From Nocardiopsis ganjiahuensis DSM 45031 (GTDB taxonomy: Bacteria > Actinomycetota > Actinomycetes > Streptosporangiales > Streptosporangiaceae), in NCBI RefSeq assembly GCF_000341085.1, contig NZ_ANBA01000009.1:744001-808000 (forward strand): a stretch of 64,000 nt of DNA, given 5' to 3'. This document shows, piece by piece, positions 18,644 through 25,861 of the stretch. Made by a program: the position numbers and the translations under genes. The notes beneath the pieces were generated by a model. The model saw only the letters and a program-made list of their open reading frames with translations, was not told where the DNA came from and searched no databases. Numbering within the stretch: position 1 is the first letter of the stretch; each line of letters begins with the position of its first letter.

Positions 18644-18904
18644 TCAGCGGAGGTTCTTGAGGAAGCCGGTCCACTCGGAGGAGGAGAAGAGCAGGTGCCC
18701 GGCCTCAGGGTGCTTGGAGTCCCGAACCCCCGTACCGAGGTCCAGGTCCGCGACCTCGACGCAGTTGCCACCCGTGTCCGTGCTGTAGCTGGACTTGCGC
18801 CAGATCCCGGCAACTTCCACACAATGGCCACCCGTGTCACCGCTGTGGCTGGACTTACACCACATTGGGGACGCAGCGAGAAGGTCGCGCGGGATCGTGA
18901 TCAT
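18644..18904 (-). CDS. DUF397 protein with two repeats
   Basis: The 86-residue protein contains two copies of the DUF397 core in tandem: WCKSSHSGDTGGHCVEVA and WRKSSYSTDTGGNCVEVADL, followed by the usual VRDSKHPEAGHLLFSSSEW end. In Streptomyces and relatives DUF397 proteins are small partners of the adjacent XRE/DUF5753 regulators (BldB/WhiJ-like systems). The ATG overlaps the stop of that regulator gene (ATGA), so the two are co-translated. Most DUF397 proteins have one core; the duplication here is unusual. Confidence 0.9.
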   Translation of the reverse strand: MITIPRDLLAASPMWCKSSHSGDTGGHCVEVAGIWRKSSYSTDTGGNCVEVADLDLGTGVRDSKHPEAGHLLFSSSEWTGFLKNLR

Positions 18905-19755
18905 GGGTGTTCCTCAATCAACTGGGTAATCAGGTCCCGTGACTGCTGGGGCCTGAGCGCTGCGAGACGGAGATGCTCATACGCTATCTGGTGATCTCGG
19001 ATCTCGGCAGGTCGTTCCAGGTAGAGAGCCCCTGTCCTGTACTCGATGTAGACGAGTCCGGGGTCCATCTCTGCCTCAAAGTTCATGATGCAGAAACTGC
19101 TGATCAACCCAGGGTGAGCCCCGCTACGGCCATCGACTACCTGAAGAGTGATTTTCGGCAGGTGCGACACCTCAAGCAGGTATCGCAACTGCTCCCTCAT
19201 CACCCCAGGACCACCAATGTTTCGACGCAACGCGCTCACATCCAGCACGGCCCACAAACGAGGAGCATCTTCGCGTTTGAGGACCTGCTGCCGGGACAGC
19301 CGGAGCTCGACCCTCCGCTCGATTTCCTCTTCATCAAGCTCAGCGATGCCTCCCCTCATGACCGCTTCGATGTAGGCCCTCGTCTGCAGCAAGCCGTCAA
19401 TCAACTGAGGCTGCCAGGAGTAAATATCTGTAGCACCCTGCTCCAGGCCGATGTAGAGCGAGAACCAATCAGGCACACTCTCCGAATGCCGCTCCCACCA
19501 GCCCTTCTTCTTGGCGTCGCGGGCAGCCTGCAGGTAGTGCTCTCGGCGGTCCTCGGGCACGTTGTAGAGGTCGAAGAGGATTTCCTCCAGATCCCGCACC
19601 CTGGGCGGCACCACTGCCGTCTCGAAGTGCCCCACCTTCGCCGGAGTGCAGCGGAGTTTGTCGGCGACCTGCTGGCGGCTGAGACCCGCTTCCAGCCGGA
19701 GCCGCTTGAGTTCGTGGGCAAGCCAGCGGCGCCACACGGTCGGGCTAGATGTCAT
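18901..19755 (-). CDS. XRE helix-turn-helix regulator with DUF5753 domain
   Basis: A 284-residue regulator with an N-terminal HTH (about residues 10-70; RLEAGLSRQQVADKLRC, then KVGHFETAVVPPR) and a C-terminal DUF5753 domain (about 100-275; QPQLIDGLLQTRAY, RQQVLKREDAPRLWAVLDV, LPKITLQVVDGRSGAHPG). This is the WhiJ-type family that pairs with DUF397 proteins and affects development in streptomycetes. The pair resembles a toxin-antitoxin-like or signal-responsive module, but its ligand is unknown. Its promoter should lie in the AT-rich gap to its right. Confidence 0.92.
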   Translation of the reverse strand: MTSSPTVWRRWLAHELKRLRLEAGLSRQQVADKLRCTPAKVGHFETAVVPPRVRDLEEILFDLYNVPEDRREHYLQAARDAKKKGWWERHSESVPDWFSLYIGLEQGATDIYSWQPQLIDGLLQTRAYIEAVMRGGIAELDEEEIERRVELRLSRQQVLKREDAPRLWAVLDVSALRRNIGGPGVMREQLRYLLEVSHLPKITLQVVDGRSGAHPGLISSFCIMNFEAEMDPGLVYIEYRTGALYLERPAEIRDHQIAYEHLRLAALRPQQSRDLITQLIEEHP

Positions 19756-20039
19756 CGCCCACCATCCACTCGGATATATGCACCCTTACTCCCACTTTGA
19801 CCCGCTATGCGCATCTGACCTGGGAAAACAATCCGACCTATCGACCGAAAAGCATGGTCAAGACGATCACTTCCCTCTAAATTTAGAGACAAATAAAAGC
19901 CGCTAACCTTAGTGGCTACACACTACAGCGCCCGCGACGTGGGCGTACAGCGAACCGAGGAGGATCTGCGCCCGAACCCGAGGACTACGAGACCCCCACC
20001 CTGCTCTCCGAATCCCAGCTCGATGCCAAGGCCGAGGCC
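19756..20039. other. AT-rich intergenic region with palindromes
   Basis: This gap is far richer in A+T than its surroundings. It holds a perfect 14-bp palindrome at 19875-19888 (CTCTAAATTTAGAG) and an inverted repeat AGCCGCTAA/TTAGTGGCT at 19898-19906/19909-19917. These are candidate operators for the adjacent XRE regulator. A strong AGGAGG at 19958-19963 precedes the hypothetical gene, but no normal start codon follows it. Confidence 0.55.
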
Positions 20040-20294
20040 GTGGTCAAGGCGCTGACCGCACTGGGCCTCACGGCTCGACTCTCGTCGAAGCAGTACTGCA
20101 ACAGCCACGAGATCCAGGTGGAGGAGGTCGAGTCCGGCCAGGACGCCACCCTCTACCTCGACGCCGAGGGCGGGGCGAACTGGGGCATCTGGGGCATCTG
20201 GGGTGAGACCCCCTACGAGCGGCACACCACCGTCCAGGACATCACCACCGCGATCACCGGTCGGCTCCGCGCCCCGCTGGCGGCCAACGACTAA
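20040..20294 (+). CDS. hypothetical protein, start unclear
   Basis: I do not recognise this gene. From GTG at 20040 it gives 84 residues (ALTALGLTARLSSKQYC, then QDATLYLDAEGGANWGIWGIWG, TVQDITTAITGRL). Coding character and protein-like sequence continue upstream in the same frame to at least 19971 (PEPEDYETPTLLSESQLDAK), just 7 nt after a strong AGGAGG. The codon expected to be the start there is CCC, not ATG/GTG/TTG. Either a rare start is used, the start was lost, or GTG 20040 is used. It is small, soluble and acidic in its N-terminal half. Confidence 0.55.
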   Translation: MVKALTALGLTARLSSKQYCNSHEIQVEEVESGQDATLYLDAEGGANWGIWGIWGETPYERHTTVQDITTAITGRLRAPLAAND

Positions 20295-20460
20295 CCGTGC
20301 TCCTCCCCCACAGGCACAGACCTCTCCGCTACCTCATTCGCGCCATACACACCACACCCCACATCACCTGAGCGTCCCGTGGCACCCTCCGCCACGGGAC
20401 GCACTGGTTCCGGGGATCTTGCTCCGGGGAACCTGGTACCTCCTGGCCACATCCGGACAC

Positions 20461-20496
20461 GGAGAGCAGTAGATCACCAGCATCATCGACTTCCAC
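20461..20496 (+). pseudogene. remnant of zinc carboxypeptidase gene, left of the IS
   Basis: Immediately left of the IS the frame reads GEQ-stop-ITSIIDFH, which joins perfectly to TYSELILWPFGHTYDE on the right side, the conserved region of M14 zinc carboxypeptidases. The TAG replaces a codon that would be CAG (Gln) or similar, so the fragment also has a nonsense change. No further carboxypeptidase sequence is recognisable upstream, so most of the 5' part was already lost. Confidence 0.7.
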
Positions 20497-20524
20497 CCGG
20501 TTTGCGGACGGGGTGCCCGATCCT

Positions 20525-20728
20525 TCAGGGCCGGGGTGAAGGCCCGCTCCCGCGTAGCGGGCCAGGAACAGGTGAGCCGCCCTCAGAGCGGTTCACCGTC
20601 TCACCTCCTTCCACGGTGCGGCGCACCAGGGCGATCAGCCAGGAGTTCAGGGAGCGGTCGTCGGCGCGGGCAGCCTGCACGGCCTGCGCGTGAAGATCAT
20701 CGGGAAGTCTCAGATTCACATGCTTCAT
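20525..20728 (-). CDS. ribbon-helix-helix protein carried by the IS
   Basis: A 67-residue protein with an Arc/HicB-like RHH fold: VNLRLPDDLHAQAVQAARAD, then RSLNSWLIALVRRTVEGG. The last ~20 residues are Gly/Pro-rich and encoded by the IS end, so are probably unstructured. It is divergent from tnpB with only 28 bp between start codons, and those codons lie inside a perfect inverted repeat (20726-20759). I infer that it represses itself and tnpB. Confidence 0.8.
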   Translation of the reverse strand: MKHVNLRLPDDLHAQAVQAARADDRSLNSWLIALVRRTVEGGETVNRSEGGSPVPGPLRGSGPSPRP

Positions 20729-20759
20729 GGGACCATCATTGAGCTAAAATGGTCCCATG
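20726..20759. promoter_or_regulatory. operator: perfect inverted repeat spanning both start codons of the RHH gene and tnpB
   Basis: Arms CATGGGACCAT (20726-20736) and ATGGTCCCATG (20749-20759) are perfect inverse complements, 12 bp apart. The left arm contains the RHH start codon (minus strand) and the right arm contains the tnpB ATG. TAAAAT at 20745-20750 is a good -10 for tnpB and would place the transcription start on the ATG itself, giving a leaderless mRNA. Confidence 0.75.
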
Positions 20760-22067
20760 TCCAGGTTCCGGTTGTACCCCACGCCGGCGCAGGAGAAGGT
20801 CATGCTCGACCACTGCGCGCAGGCACGGCACACCTGGAACCTGGCCTGGCAGGTCAGCACCACCTACCGCAAAGGCGGACCGCGCCTTGGCAGGCCGCCC
20901 CGGTTCGCGGGCCTGTGCCAGATGCTGACCGAAGTGCGCCGCACCCCCACCACCGGCCTCCCCAAGGAGGAGGCTGACTACATCGGCTGGGTGGCCTCGG
21001 GTAACGCCGACATCCAGCAGCAGGCGCTCAAGGACTTCGACCAAGCGCTCGCGAACTTCCTGGGCGGCTCACACCGGCATCCGAAGCGGCGTAAGAAGCA
21101 CCGCAACGAAGGGTTCCGGGTCATCGGCACCAGCCGCGTTCCGGCGTTCACCCCCGATGGTGAGCCGGTGGTCAACGCCAAGGGCAAGCAGGTCATGCAC
21201 CGCACGGTGGTGGTACACCAACTCAACCGGCGATGGGCGCAGGCCAAGGTCCCCGGGTGCGGGTGGGTGAAGTTCCGCAACACCCGCCCCCACCTGCCCG
21301 GCGCCAAGTCGTTGCGCATCACCCACCGGCACGGCCAGTGGCACGTGGCGTTCGCGACCATCCCCGACCCCACCCCAGCGCCCGGAGATGGTTCGGTGGT
21401 GGGTATCGACCGGGGTGTGGTCATCACCGCCGCCCTGTCCGACGGGCGGGTGCTGAACTGTCCGGGGTTGTCGAAGAGGGAAGCCGCCCAGCGCCGCAAA
21501 CACGAGCGCCGCGCCGCCCGCGCGCCCAAGGGCAGCCCGCGCAGACAGGCCGAGCACACCAAAGCCAACCGGTACCGCAAGAAGGAAGCCGACCGGCGCA
21601 AGGACTGGTGCGAGAAGACCTCCACCATGCTCGCCCGCTCCTTCGACACCATCCGGTTCGAGGATCTCAAGATCAAGAACATGACCCGCTCCGCCAAGGG
21701 CACCCTGGCCGAGCCCGGTAGGCGGGTCGCTCAAAAGAGAGGGTTGAACCGGGCGATCCTCGGCCAGGGTTGGGGGCTTTTGCGTGCCCGGACCGGGCAC
21801 AAGGCTCCGGGCCGGGTGCAGGACGTGCCCGCCAAGAACACCAGTCTGCGCTGCAGCGACTGCGATTGGATCGACAAGAACTCGCGCAAGAGCCAAGCCG
21901 AGTGGTCGTGCACCCAATGCGGATTCACCTGCAACGCGGACCTGAACGCCTCACTCAACGTCGCGGCAGGACAGGGCGCAAGCCCCGGGTCCAAGACCTG
22001 TGCCGGAGGGACGACCAGACACACGTCTGCGAGCGTCCGTGAACCTCAGCAGCTCCCACTTTTCTGA
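20757..22067 (+). CDS. tnpB: TnpB RNA-guided endonuclease (OrfB of IS200/IS605)
   Basis: A 436-residue TnpB. Motifs in order: N-terminal YPTPAQEKVMLDHC; RuvC-I GIDRGVVITAALSDG (catalytic Asp); an arginine/lysine bridge region (KHERRAARAPKGSPRRQAE); RuvC-II RFEDLKIKNMTRS (catalytic Glu); zinc finger CSDCDW plus CTQCGF; RuvC-III NADLNASLNVA (catalytic Asp). All three acidic residues are present, so it should be active. TnpB uses an RNA from the element's right end to cut the empty donor site and so retain the element. The ATG coincides with the predicted transcription start. Confidence 0.93.
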   Translation: MSRFRLYPTPAQEKVMLDHCAQARHTWNLAWQVSTTYRKGGPRLGRPPRFAGLCQMLTEVRRTPTTGLPKEEADYIGWVASGNADIQQQALKDFDQALANFLGGSHRHPKRRKKHRNEGFRVIGTSRVPAFTPDGEPVVNAKGKQVMHRTVVVHQLNRRWAQAKVPGCGWVKFRNTRPHLPGAKSLRITHRHGQWHVAFATIPDPTPAPGDGSVVGIDRGVVITAALSDGRVLNCPGLSKREAAQRRKHERRAARAPKGSPRRQAEHTKANRYRKKEADRRKDWCEKTSTMLARSFDTIRFEDLKIKNMTRSAKGTLAEPGRRVAQKRGLNRAILGQGWGLLRARTGHKAPGRVQDVPAKNTSLRCSDCDWIDKNSRKSQAEWSCTQCGFTCNADLNASLNVAAGQGASPGSKTCAGGTTRHTSASVREPQQLPLF

Positions 22068-22133
22068 GCAGGAACTGCTGGAATCCCCTTCCTTCAGGAG
22101 GGGAGGATGTCAAACCTACAGCGAACTGATCCT
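21960..22133 (+). ncRNA. candidate omega RNA (reRNA) with guide
   Basis: In this family the guide RNA scaffold overlaps the 3' end of tnpB and the right end of the element, and the guide is the first ~20 nt of flanking DNA. Here the scaffold would end at 22113 after the hairpin 22086-22103, and the guide would be the flank starting ACCTACAGCGAACTG, which is carboxypeptidase sequence. The 5' end given is a guess. Confidence 0.45.
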
Positions 22134-22488
22134 CTGGCCGTTCGGTCACACCTACGACGAGGCCACCGACGGCATGACCCGCGAGGAGTACGACACCCAC
22201 CGCGCGCTGGGCGAGTACATGGCCGAGGCCAACGGCTACATCCCCCAGCAGTCCAGTGACCTCTACATCACCGACGGTTCGATCAACGACTGGCTGTGGG
22301 GCGACCAGGGCATCGTGAACTACACGTACGAGATGTACCCCCGCTCGCCCTGGGGCGGCGGCTTCTACCCGCCCTCGTCGGTGATCGAACGCGAGACAGC
22401 CCGCAACGAGGAGGCCGTCCTTCGCCTGCTCGACTACGCGGACTGCCCCTACCGCATCATCGGCGAGGAAGAGGCCTACTGCGGCTGA
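22114..22488 (+). pseudogene. 3' fragment of M14 zinc carboxypeptidase gene
   Basis: The frame encodes the C-terminal ~124 residues of an M14 carboxypeptidase: TYSELILWPFGHTYDE, GEYMAEANGYIPQQSSDLYI, SINDWLWGDQG, and YEMYPRSPWGGGFYPPSSV (with the conserved catalytic-region Glu in FEMYP/YEMYP). The zinc-binding N-terminal HxxE and signal peptide are absent. The IS (20497-22113) separates it from a 12-codon left remnant that carries a stop codon. It is not expected to be functional. Confidence 0.85.
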
Positions 22489-22559
22489 CCTGAATCGCCC
22501 ATCGAGCCACCCCCTCGCACATGCCGAGATAAGGTCCGCACGTGCGAGAGGGGTCGTTC

Positions 22560-22775
22560 ATGAGCAGGGTCTGGATCGACATCGACGACGAAGCGCTGGC
22601 CCGGGCCGCCGAGATCCTCGGCACCGAGACGGCGGAGGAAACGATCAACAACGCGCTCAGGGCGACCACGCGCAACCATGACAGAGCCGCCGCCCTGGCC
22701 GAGATGCGTTCGCTGGTGGCCGAAGGCGGCGTGGACATCGACGTAGCGCACGACAAACGGCGGTACCGCCGGTGA
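22560..22775 (+). CDS. VapB-like type II antitoxin, orphan
   Basis: A 71-residue protein with a VapB/DUF2191-like pattern: VWIDIDDEALARAAEILG (RHH-type strand and helix), ETINNALRATTRN, then a C-terminal toxin-binding tail ending DKRRYRR. A GAGGGG precedes ATG at 22560; a GTG at 22542 is in frame. VapB genes are normally followed at once by a PIN-domain vapC, but the 227 bp after this gene have no such frame, so it is an orphan or its toxin was lost. Confidence 0.75.
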   Translation: MSRVWIDIDDEALARAAEILGTETAEETINNALRATTRNHDRAAALAEMRSLVAEGGVDIDVAHDKRRYRR

Positions 22776-22896
22776 ACCCGGCCGACCACCCGAAAACGGA
22801 GATCGGCGGCCGTCCGAGGAGCGACCGCCGAAACGCGAAAAACCGAGGGGCGATACTGAGCCAGCGAAGAACGTTACCGCCCCTCGGGGTCTGTGG

Positions 22897-22928
22897 AGGC
22901 CCCCTCCTGCCGGTCGCGGAGGGGGCCT
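22897..22928. terminator. terminator between vapB-like gene and convergent gcl
   Basis: An 11-bp perfect GC-rich stem (22897-22907 with 22918-22928, 10-nt loop) lies between convergent genes. Confidence 0.75.
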
Positions 22929-23002
22929 GAGCCGCGGGGCCGGGGTGCAGGTCCCACCCCGCGGCTGTCTGTGAGGCCCGGGCGGCAGGGCCCGGGCCGG
23001 GA

Positions 23003-24718
23003 CTACTCGCCGGGGACCGGCTCGAACTCCTTGACGGCGTCGATCGCCGGACCGTGCGGGGTGTTGGCCTCGCGCTCGATCATGATCTCGACGAGCACCG
23101 GGCGCGAGGTGGCCTGCGCCTGCTTGCGGGCCCACTCCAGGGACTCCCGGATCTCGGAGGGCTCCCAGACGCGGCGGCCGGAGCAGCCGTAGGCCTCCAT
23201 CAGCTTCACGCTGTCGGTGCCGTACTCGTCGTAGTGGATGTCCACCTGGTAGTTCATGTCGAACGGGATGGACGCCTGGCGGATCAGGCCCAGGTACTCG
23301 TTGTTGAGCATGATGATCACGTACGGCACGTTGTACTGGGCCGCGACCGCCAGCTCCTCGACCATGTACTGGAAGCCGTAGTCGCCGACGATGCCGACCA
23401 CCTCGGCGTCCGGCTCGGTGTTCTTGAGGGCCTTCTTGACGCCGATCGCCGCCGGGATCTCCCAGCCGAGCGGGCCCGCCTGGCCGCAGATCTGGTAGTG
23501 GCGCGGCTTGTACGCCTTCTGGTGCTGGCCGCCCCAGATCTGGTACAGGCCGATGGCGGTGACGAAGTAGGTGTCCTCGTCGAAGACCTCGTTGATCTCC
23601 TTGTAGACGCGCGGCGCCTTCACGGGGACGGTGTCGAAGTCCTCGCGACGGGTCAGGGTCGACTTGAGCTCGTTGACCCGCTCGATCCACGCGCCCACCT
23701 GGGCGGTGGCCTTGCGGCGCTTGGCGGCGGCGAGCAGTTCCCGGAGGAACAGCTTGGCGTCGGAGACCACGCCCAGATCGGGTTCGAAGACCCGGCCGAG
23801 CTGGGTGGCCTCGATGTCCACGTGGATGAACTTGCGCTCACCGCGGTAGACGTCGATCTGGCCGGTGTGGCGGTCGGCGAAGCGCGCGCCCACGGCCAGG
23901 ACCAGGTCCGACTCCAGGAAGGAGGCGTTGCCGTAGCGCTGGGAGGTCTGCACGCCGGTCATGCCGGAGTACAGGGGCGAGTCCTCGTCGAAGGAGCCCT
24001 TGCCCATGAGGGTGACCTGGACCGGGACCTGGAGGTGTTCGGCCAGCTCGCGCAGGTCGTCGGAGGCCTCGGCCAGGATCACGCCGCCGCCGGCGAGGAT
24101 GAGCGGGCGCTCGGCCTCCAGCAGCAGGTCGAGGGCCTTCTCGACCCGGGGCAGGTGCGGCTCGACCGTGTTGATCTTGAGCGCGGCGTCCAGCTCGGGG
24201 TCGTAGTCGATGATCTTCTGGGCGACGTCCACCGGGATGTCGACCAGGACCGGGCCGGGACGGCCCTCCTGGGCGATCCGGAAGGCCTCACGGAAGATCC
24301 ACGGGGCGGTGGCCGCCTCCTTGATCTGCACGGCCCACTTGGTGACGGGCTTGGCGATCTCGACGATGTCGACCGCCTGGAAGCCCTCCTTGTCCAGAAG
24401 GTCGGTGCGCTGCTGGCCGGTGATGCACACGATCGGGACCGAGTCCGCGATGGCCGTGTACAGACCGGTGATCATGTTGGTCCCGGCGGGACCGGAGGTG
24501 CCGATGGCCACGCCGACCTTGCCGGTCGTACGCGACCAGCCGTCGGCCATGTGGGTGGCGCCCTCCTCGTGGCGGACGGTGAGGTGCTCGATACCGCCCA
24601 CCTCCTCCATCGCCTTGTAGAGGGGGAGGATCGCCGCGCCGGGGCAGCCGAAGGCGGTGTCGACGCCCTCGTCCTTGAGAACCTCCACGACGGCGTTCAT
24701 CGCGGGCATTTTCGCCAT
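23003..24718 (-). CDS. gcl: glyoxylate carboligase
   Basis: ThDP- and FAD-dependent enzyme that joins two glyoxylates to tartronate semialdehyde and CO2. The 571-residue protein has the acetolactate-synthase fold. The N-terminus (MAKMPAMNAVVEVLKDEGVD) is Gcl-like, TSGPAGTNMITGLY and ITGQQRTDLLDKEGFQAVDI match Gcl, and the ThDP site is VVGIVGDYGFQYMVEEL with NNEYLGLIRQ. At residue 51 it has Glu (VRHEEGATHM), where E. coli Gcl has Val. GAAGGG lies 9 nt before ATG 24718. glxR and hyi lie upstream on the same strand, making a glyoxylate-to-glycerate operon. Confidence 0.9.
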   Translation of the reverse strand: MAKMPAMNAVVEVLKDEGVDTAFGCPGAAILPLYKAMEEVGGIEHLTVRHEEGATHMADGWSRTTGKVGVAIGTSGPAGTNMITGLYTAIADSVPIVCITGQQRTDLLDKEGFQAVDIVEIAKPVTKWAVQIKEAATAPWIFREAFRIAQEGRPGPVLVDIPVDVAQKIIDYDPELDAALKINTVEPHLPRVEKALDLLLEAERPLILAGGGVILAEASDDLRELAEHLQVPVQVTLMGKGSFDEDSPLYSGMTGVQTSQRYGNASFLESDLVLAVGARFADRHTGQIDVYRGERKFIHVDIEATQLGRVFEPDLGVVSDAKLFLRELLAAAKRRKATAQVGAWIERVNELKSTLTRREDFDTVPVKAPRVYKEINEVFDEDTYFVTAIGLYQIWGGQHQKAYKPRHYQICGQAGPLGWEIPAAIGVKKALKNTEPDAEVVGIVGDYGFQYMVEELAVAAQYNVPYVIIMLNNEYLGLIRQASIPFDMNYQVDIHYDEYGTDSVKLMEAYGCSGRRVWEPSEIRESLEWARKQAQATSRPVLVEIMIEREANTPHGPAIDAVKEFEPVPGE

Positions 24719-24724
24719 GGGAGC

Positions 24725-24884
24725 GAACCCTTCAGTGCTGGGGTGGCTGGTGCCGGGGGCGTCCTGGCTGGGCGGACGTCCCCCGGCCACCAGAGATGGG
24801 TGCTAGGGGTGGGGCGACGCGCTCGTGCGCCTCCCGGGTGGGCCAACACCCGGGAGCGACGCGGCGCCCCGGTCACACGGATTC
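24725..24884. repeat. gcl leader with structured inverted repeats (dispersed repeat copy B)
   Basis: The region directly before gcl shares blocks with 17391-17457: GAACCCTTCAGTGCT (24725-24739), GGCCAACACCCG (24841-24852) and GGTCACACGGATTC (24871-24884). It also contains a perfect 10-bp hairpin CTCCCGGGTG/CACCCGGGAG around 24831-24856 flanked by further GC-rich pairing. The complement of the first block supplies the gcl Shine-Dalgarno. Function unknown; it could be a processing or attenuation structure inside the operon. Confidence 0.55.
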
Positions 24885-24960
24885 TGCGGCTGTTACTGGT
24901 GTTTCTGTTGCTGGTGTTTCTGGTGGTGCTGTTGCTGCTGCCTGCGTACCGACGGCGGTG
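24885..24960 (-). other. CA-rich, G-poor spacer between glxR and gcl
   Basis: On the coding strand this 76-bp stretch is a run of CAGCAGCAACAGCACCACC-type sequence, almost without G outside CAG triplets. It is compositionally unlike the rest of the window and matches the style of the spacer at 25862-25951. It encodes no protein in the operon direction. Confidence 0.6.
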
Positions 24961-25851
24961 CTACTCGCCGTCGCGGCCGGAGAGCTGCTCGACGATCTTG
25001 AGCAGCGCGGAGTGGTCGAGGCCGCCGTGCCCCTGGTTCTTGAGCGCGGCGACGTACTGCGCCACCTGCGAGCCCAGCGGGATCGCCACTCCGGCGGCGC
25101 TCGCGGAGTCGGTGATGATGCGCATGTCCTTGTCGTGCAGGGCGATGCGGAAGCCGGGGGCGAAGTTGCGCTCGCGCATGGCCTTGCCCTTGCGCTGGAG
25201 CACGGTGCTGCCGGCGAGCCCGCCGCCCAGGACCTCCAGGCCGGACTCGGTGTCCACGCCGTGCGCCTCGAGGAAGACCAGCGCCTCGGCGAGGAGCTGG
25301 ATGTTGCCCGCCACGATGAGCTGGTTGGCGGCCTTGACGGTCTGGCCGGAGCCGCTCGGGCCGACCAGCACCGGGGTGGTGCCCAGGACGTCGAAGACCG
25401 GGCGAGCGGCCTCGAAGTCGTCCTGTGCGCCGCCGACCATGATGGAGAGCTTGGCCTCGATCGCGCCGGCCTCGCCACCGCTGACCGGGGCGTCCAGGAC
25501 GCGGAAGCCGCGCTCGGCGCCGACGGCCGCGACCGACCGGGCGACGTCGGGGCGGATGGTGCTCATGTCGATGACGAGGGTGCCGGGCTTGGCGTGCGCG
25601 AAGACCCCGTCCTCACCGGTCAGGACGGCTTCGACGTCCGGGGAGTCCGGAACCATCGTGATGACGGCGTCGGCGTCGGCGACCGCCTCGGGCAGGCTGC
25701 CGCCGCGCAGGCCGCCCTCGGCGACCAGGGCGTCGACGCGCTCGGGGCTGCGGTTGTGACCGGTGACGGTGTAACCGGCGCGGACGAGGTTGACGGCCAT
25801 GGGCAGGCCCATGATGCCGAGACCGACGAAGGCGATCTTCCGGATGGCCAT
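24961..25851 (-). CDS. glxR: 2-hydroxy-3-oxopropionate (tartronate semialdehyde) reductase
   Basis: Beta-hydroxyacid dehydrogenase that reduces tartronate semialdehyde to glycerate with NAD(P)H. The 296-residue protein has the N-terminal Rossmann motif FVGLGIMGLPMAVNL, the substrate-binding signature DAPVSGGEAGAIEAKL, and GSGQTVKAANQLIV with the catalytic Lys. AAGGGG is well placed before ATG at 25851. It lies between hyi and gcl in the same direction, exactly the pathway partners expected in allantoin/glyoxylate use. Confidence 0.92.
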   Translation of the reverse strand: MAIRKIAFVGLGIMGLPMAVNLVRAGYTVTGHNRSPERVDALVAEGGLRGGSLPEAVADADAVITMVPDSPDVEAVLTGEDGVFAHAKPGTLVIDMSTIRPDVARSVAAVGAERGFRVLDAPVSGGEAGAIEAKLSIMVGGAQDDFEAARPVFDVLGTTPVLVGPSGSGQTVKAANQLIVAGNIQLLAEALVFLEAHGVDTESGLEVLGGGLAGSTVLQRKGKAMRERNFAPGFRIALHDKDMRIITDSASAAGVAIPLGSQVAQYVAALKNQGHGGLDHSALLKIVEQLSGRDGE

Positions 25852-25861
25852 GACGGCCCCT

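Larger units (their letters stand above)
20497..22113 (+). mobile_element. IS200/IS605-type element (tnpB only, IS1341-like) with accessory RHH gene
   Basis: The borders were set from the carboxypeptidase reading frame, which resumes across the element: left flank ends GACTTCCAC (20496), right flank begins ACCTACAGC (22114). The length is about 1617 bp and there is no target duplication, as expected for this class. Subterminal hairpins are CCTTCA/TGAAGG at 20522-20542 and a 7-bp stem with loop TTCA at 22086-22103, followed by GGATGTCAA at the right end. No tnpA (Y1 transposase) is present, so it would need one in trans. Exact ends could shift by a base or two. Confidence 0.8.

Noticed and set aside
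20295..20460. Further 5' carboxypeptidase sequence left of the IS
   Set aside because: Beyond GEQ-stop the translation no longer resembles M14 enzymes, so only 12 codons could be assigned.
24725..24884. Glycine or guanidine riboswitch before gcl
   Set aside because: Only short words such as CTAGGG/ACACGG look similar, on the wrong strand and in the wrong order for the known aptamers.
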